In this document: positions 50,499-51,712 of the stretch, in pieces
Layout of the letters: each line of letters opens with the position of its first letter
How positions within the stretch are numbered: position 1 is the first letter of the stretch
Assembly: GCA_045601405.1 (NCBI GenBank)
Contig: JAZRZO010000088.1
Location: 1-51,712, forward strand
DNA length: 51,712 nt
Source of the DNA: RGIG5612 sp045601405
GTDB lineage: Bacteria; Bacillota; Clostridia; Lachnospirales; Lachnospiraceae
Direction of reading: 5' to 3'
Position numbers and translations under genes: made by a program
The notes under the pieces: model-generated
Database searches by the model: none
What the model was told of the DNA's origin: nothing
What the model saw: the letters and a program-made list of their open reading frames with translations, nothing else

Positions 50499-51191
50499 AT
50501 GATATTTGTAACCGGCGATACACACAGAACGCTTGATATAAAAAAAATAGACGAGGAAAACTTTCCGGAGCAAAAGCTTCTGACCCGCGATGATATGCTT
50601 ATCATTGCGGGCGATTTTGGCGGGGTATGGACAGGCGATGATGGCGATGATGAGGTCCTTTCAATGCATGATAACCGTACCTATACAACACTTTTTGTCG
50701 GCGGAAACCACGAAAACTATGACGCCATATATAAATATCCGGTGGAGATGTGGAACGGCGGTAAAATACACAGGATAAGAGATAATGTGATACATCTGAT
50801 GAACGGGCAGGTTTTTACGCTTGAAGGCCGCAAATTCTTTGTTATGGGCGGCGCAACAAGCGTGGATAAGATCTGGAGGGAAGAAGGGGTCAGCTGGTGG
50901 CCTCAGGAGGAGCCGTCTGAAGATGAATTCAGGGAAGCATTTGACAATCTGGCTAAGGTCCAGAATAAAGTGGATTATATAATAACGCACACTCTTCCGG
51001 AAAAGGTAAGGAACAAGGTGTTTTCTGTATACAGCGATTTCCTGAATTATGACAGTGGTGTTGAAAAATTCCTTAATCTTATAATCGAAAATATTTACTA
51101 TGACAAATGGTTCTCCGGTCATATTCATATTGATCGTGAATTTCCGGAATACAAGATAAGAATTCTATATAACGGAGTCGTAAAGCTGTAA
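50499..51191 (+). CDS. Calcineurin-like metallophosphoesterase
   Basis: A 230-residue protein with the full binuclear-metal motif set: GDTHR (6-10), IAGDFGG (about 36-42), FVGGNHENYD (about 67-76), HTLPEKV (His about 164) and SGHIHID (about 205-211). It hydrolyses phosphomonoesters or phosphodiesters; the substrate is unknown. It shares the promoter of the ferredoxin-nitroreductase and ends at a strong bidirectional terminator that begins at its stop codon. Confidence 0.92.
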   Translation: MIFVTGDTHRTLDIKKIDEENFPEQKLLTRDDMLIIAGDFGGVWTGDDGDDEVLSMHDNRTYTTLFVGGNHENYDAIYKYPVEMWNGGKIHRIRDNVIHLMNGQVFTLEGRKFFVMGGATSVDKIWREEGVSWWPQEEPSEDEFREAFDNLAKVQNKVDYIITHTLPEKVRNKVFSVYSDFLNYDSGVEKFLNLIIENIYYDKWFSGHIHIDREFPEYKIRILYNGVVKL

Positions 51192-51228
51192 AAAAGAGAC
51201 CGGAAGCCTTTCCGGTCTCTTTTTTTTT
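51191..51228. terminator. Bidirectional terminator between the phosphoesterase and tRNA-Glu
   Basis: AAAAAGAGACCGGAA and TTCCGGTCTCTTTTT form a perfect 15-bp stem around GCCT, with extra T residues to 51228. It serves both convergent transcripts. Confidence 0.95.
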
Positions 51229-51231
51229 GCG

Positions 51232-51303
51232 CAGCTCGTACGAGAATTGAACTCGTGATTCCGCCTTGAGAGGGCGGCGTCTTAACCACTTGACCAACGA
51301 GCC
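51232..51303 (-). tRNA. tRNA-Glu (anticodon CTC)
   Basis: The minus-strand cloverleaf has acceptor GGCTCGT/ACGAGCT (terminal G-U), D-arm GTC...GAC, anticodon stem CCGCC/GGCGG with loop CTCTCAA (CTC, Glu GAG), T-arm ACGAG-TTCAATT-CTCGT, discriminator G. 72 bases, CCA not encoded. Confidence 0.93.
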
Positions 51304-51397
51304 TTGTGTCATGAACTGACGTGCCTTAACAGTATATGATAAGGCTAATTAAATTTCAAGAGTAAATTATTGCACCGTAAACCGCGTGTGAAATCTG

Positions 51398-51446
51398 CCT
51401 TCCCCCTCCGGGGGAAGGTGGCGACGGAGGCGACGGATGAGGGGGA
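51398..51446. repeat. CCTTCCCC/GGGGAAGG hairpin repeat, copy 2
   Basis: CCTTCCCCC (51398-51406) and GGGGGAAGG (51410-51418) form a hairpin, followed by TGGCGACGGAGGCGACGG and ATGAGGGGG. The hairpin matches the unit at 10155 after pyc and, as there, sits about 70-80 bases before a repeat B copy. The GACGGAGGCGACGG extension is the form often seen scattered in Clostridia genomes (general knowledge). Confidence 0.7.
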
Positions 51447-51470
51447 TAGTGTATGTGAAATCCACTATCC

Positions 51471-51547
51471 CCACCTTGTAGCATATATACCTCCGGACGA
51501 CAGGTGTCGGTTTAATCACCCGTCGCATATATGCAGCTTCGGCGGGG
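51471..51547 (+). repeat. Palindromic repeat B, copy 3
   Basis: It has GCATATATACCTCCGGACGAC on the left, a core with GTGTCGGTTTAATCACC, and GCATATATGCAGCTTCGGCGGG on the right. It has the same orientation as the other copies and is more diverged on the left than copies 1, 2 and 4. Confidence 0.7.
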
Positions 51548-51669
51548 ATTCATATCATGCCGGATCGCGTCAAAAGCCGGAGAAAGGTATTAGAACCACA
51601 GGCGAAGGAAGCACGCGCCCGAAAATATATATGAAGCGAGCCGGTATTGATGCTGATACTTCTACAATC

Positions 51670-51712
51670 CCGCCTCAATGCATATATATCTCTGTGTGAC
51701 GAGTGCCGGGTT
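51670..51712 (+). repeat. Palindromic repeat B, copy 4 (cut by window end)
   Basis: The left half only: CCGCCTCAATGCATATATAT, then CTCTGTGTGACGAGTGCCGG and GTT. It matches copy 2 at all but about two positions over the visible 43 bases. The right half lies beyond the window. Confidence 0.75.

Larger units (their letters stand above)
51304..51712. other. Gene-free right edge filled with repeats
   Basis: The 409 bases after tRNA-Glu hold no convincing gene: a short AT-rich spacer, the C-rich/G-rich hairpin unit at 51398, a full palindromic repeat B at 51471, about 120 bases of unassigned sequence (51548-51669), and a truncated repeat B at the edge. A 109-codon open frame from 51370 runs through the repeats and is not coding. 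Confidence 0.7.

Noticed and set aside
51079..51312. 77-codon minus-strand frame starting MTQGSLVKWLRRRPL
   Set aside because: It is a translation of tRNA-Glu itself and the terminator beside it.
51370..51699. 109-codon plus-strand frame at the right edge
   Set aside because: It runs through hairpin and palindromic repeats, has no ribosome site, and its composition is repeat-derived.
1..51712. Prophage, integrative element or toxin-antitoxin system
   Set aside because: No integrase, structural phage, conjugation, toxin or antitoxin genes were recognised anywhere in the window.

Overview
The window looks like chromosome from a Gram-positive anaerobe of the class Clostridia, most likely the family Lachnospiraceae. 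The evidence is a PolC-type replicative polymerase, the Firmicutes-type gene order rpsB-tsf / pyrH-frr-uppS-cdsA-dxr-rseP-ispG / polC, a monoderm cell-surface gene set, moderate base composition, frequent TTG and GTG starts behind good Shine-Dalgarno sites, and exported proteins built from W-[FY]-Y-[VI]-x-[ND]-G-x-[IV]-[DN]-W repeats that I associate with this family. The genus cannot be fixed from the sequence.

Layout. 0-4 kb: start of a minus-strand gene, a cystatin-like lipoprotein, an ECF sigma factor with a membrane DUF4349 partner, an acyltransferase behind a perfect consensus promoter, and a cupin. 4.3-10.1 kb: a thiolase/DUF35 pair, an orphan prepilin-peptidase-like protein and full-length pyruvate carboxylase. 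10.3-13.0 kb (minus): larC, larB and two small membrane proteins. 13.1-18.2 kb: GtrA, tRNA-Thr, a foldase-like lipoprotein, a polyprenyl-phosphate GT2 and YfhO, which together make a plausible three-component glycosylation system. 18.2-20.1 kb: rpsB-tsf. 20.2-24.9 kb: accessory genes (MATE pump, Hsp20 remnant, tRNA-Pro, a small hairpin insertion element, GDPD, a second MATE pump, divergent TetR regulator). 25.6-32.0 kb: pyrH-frr-uppS-cdsA-dxr-rseP-ispG, tightly packed. 32.1-45.8 kb: a surface-glycan and cell-wall island (DUF4422 protein, class V aminotransferase, LicC-like cytidylyltransferase, three glycosyltransferases, Wzy-like polymerase, three acyltransferases, an L,D-transpeptidase, a transglutaminase-like exoprotein and a coiled-coil lipoprotein). 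45.9-51.2 kb: polC, a ferredoxin-nitroreductase, a phosphoesterase and tRNA-Glu. The right edge is packed with repeats.

How it fits together. The housekeeping block makes ribosome components, undecaprenyl phosphate (dxr, ispG, uppS) and CDP-diacylglycerol (cdsA). The glycan island and the GtrA/GT2/YfhO set would consume the lipid carrier and decorate the envelope, and the repeat-containing L,D-transpeptidase and transglutaminase-like proteins would act on the wall.

Strongest points for follow-up: PolC appears to lack its 3'-5' exonuclease domain, with about 45 residues where that domain is normally inserted. The conserved rpsB-polC block is split by two accessory insertions. Two adjacent wall proteins share a near-identical repeat block. 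An aminotransferase/LicC-like pair suggests phosphonate or similar head-group tailoring. There are two families of short palindromic repeats, one copy flanked by a 14-bp direct duplication and one overlapping the larC stop. An Hsp20 remnant is fused out of frame onto a MATE gene.
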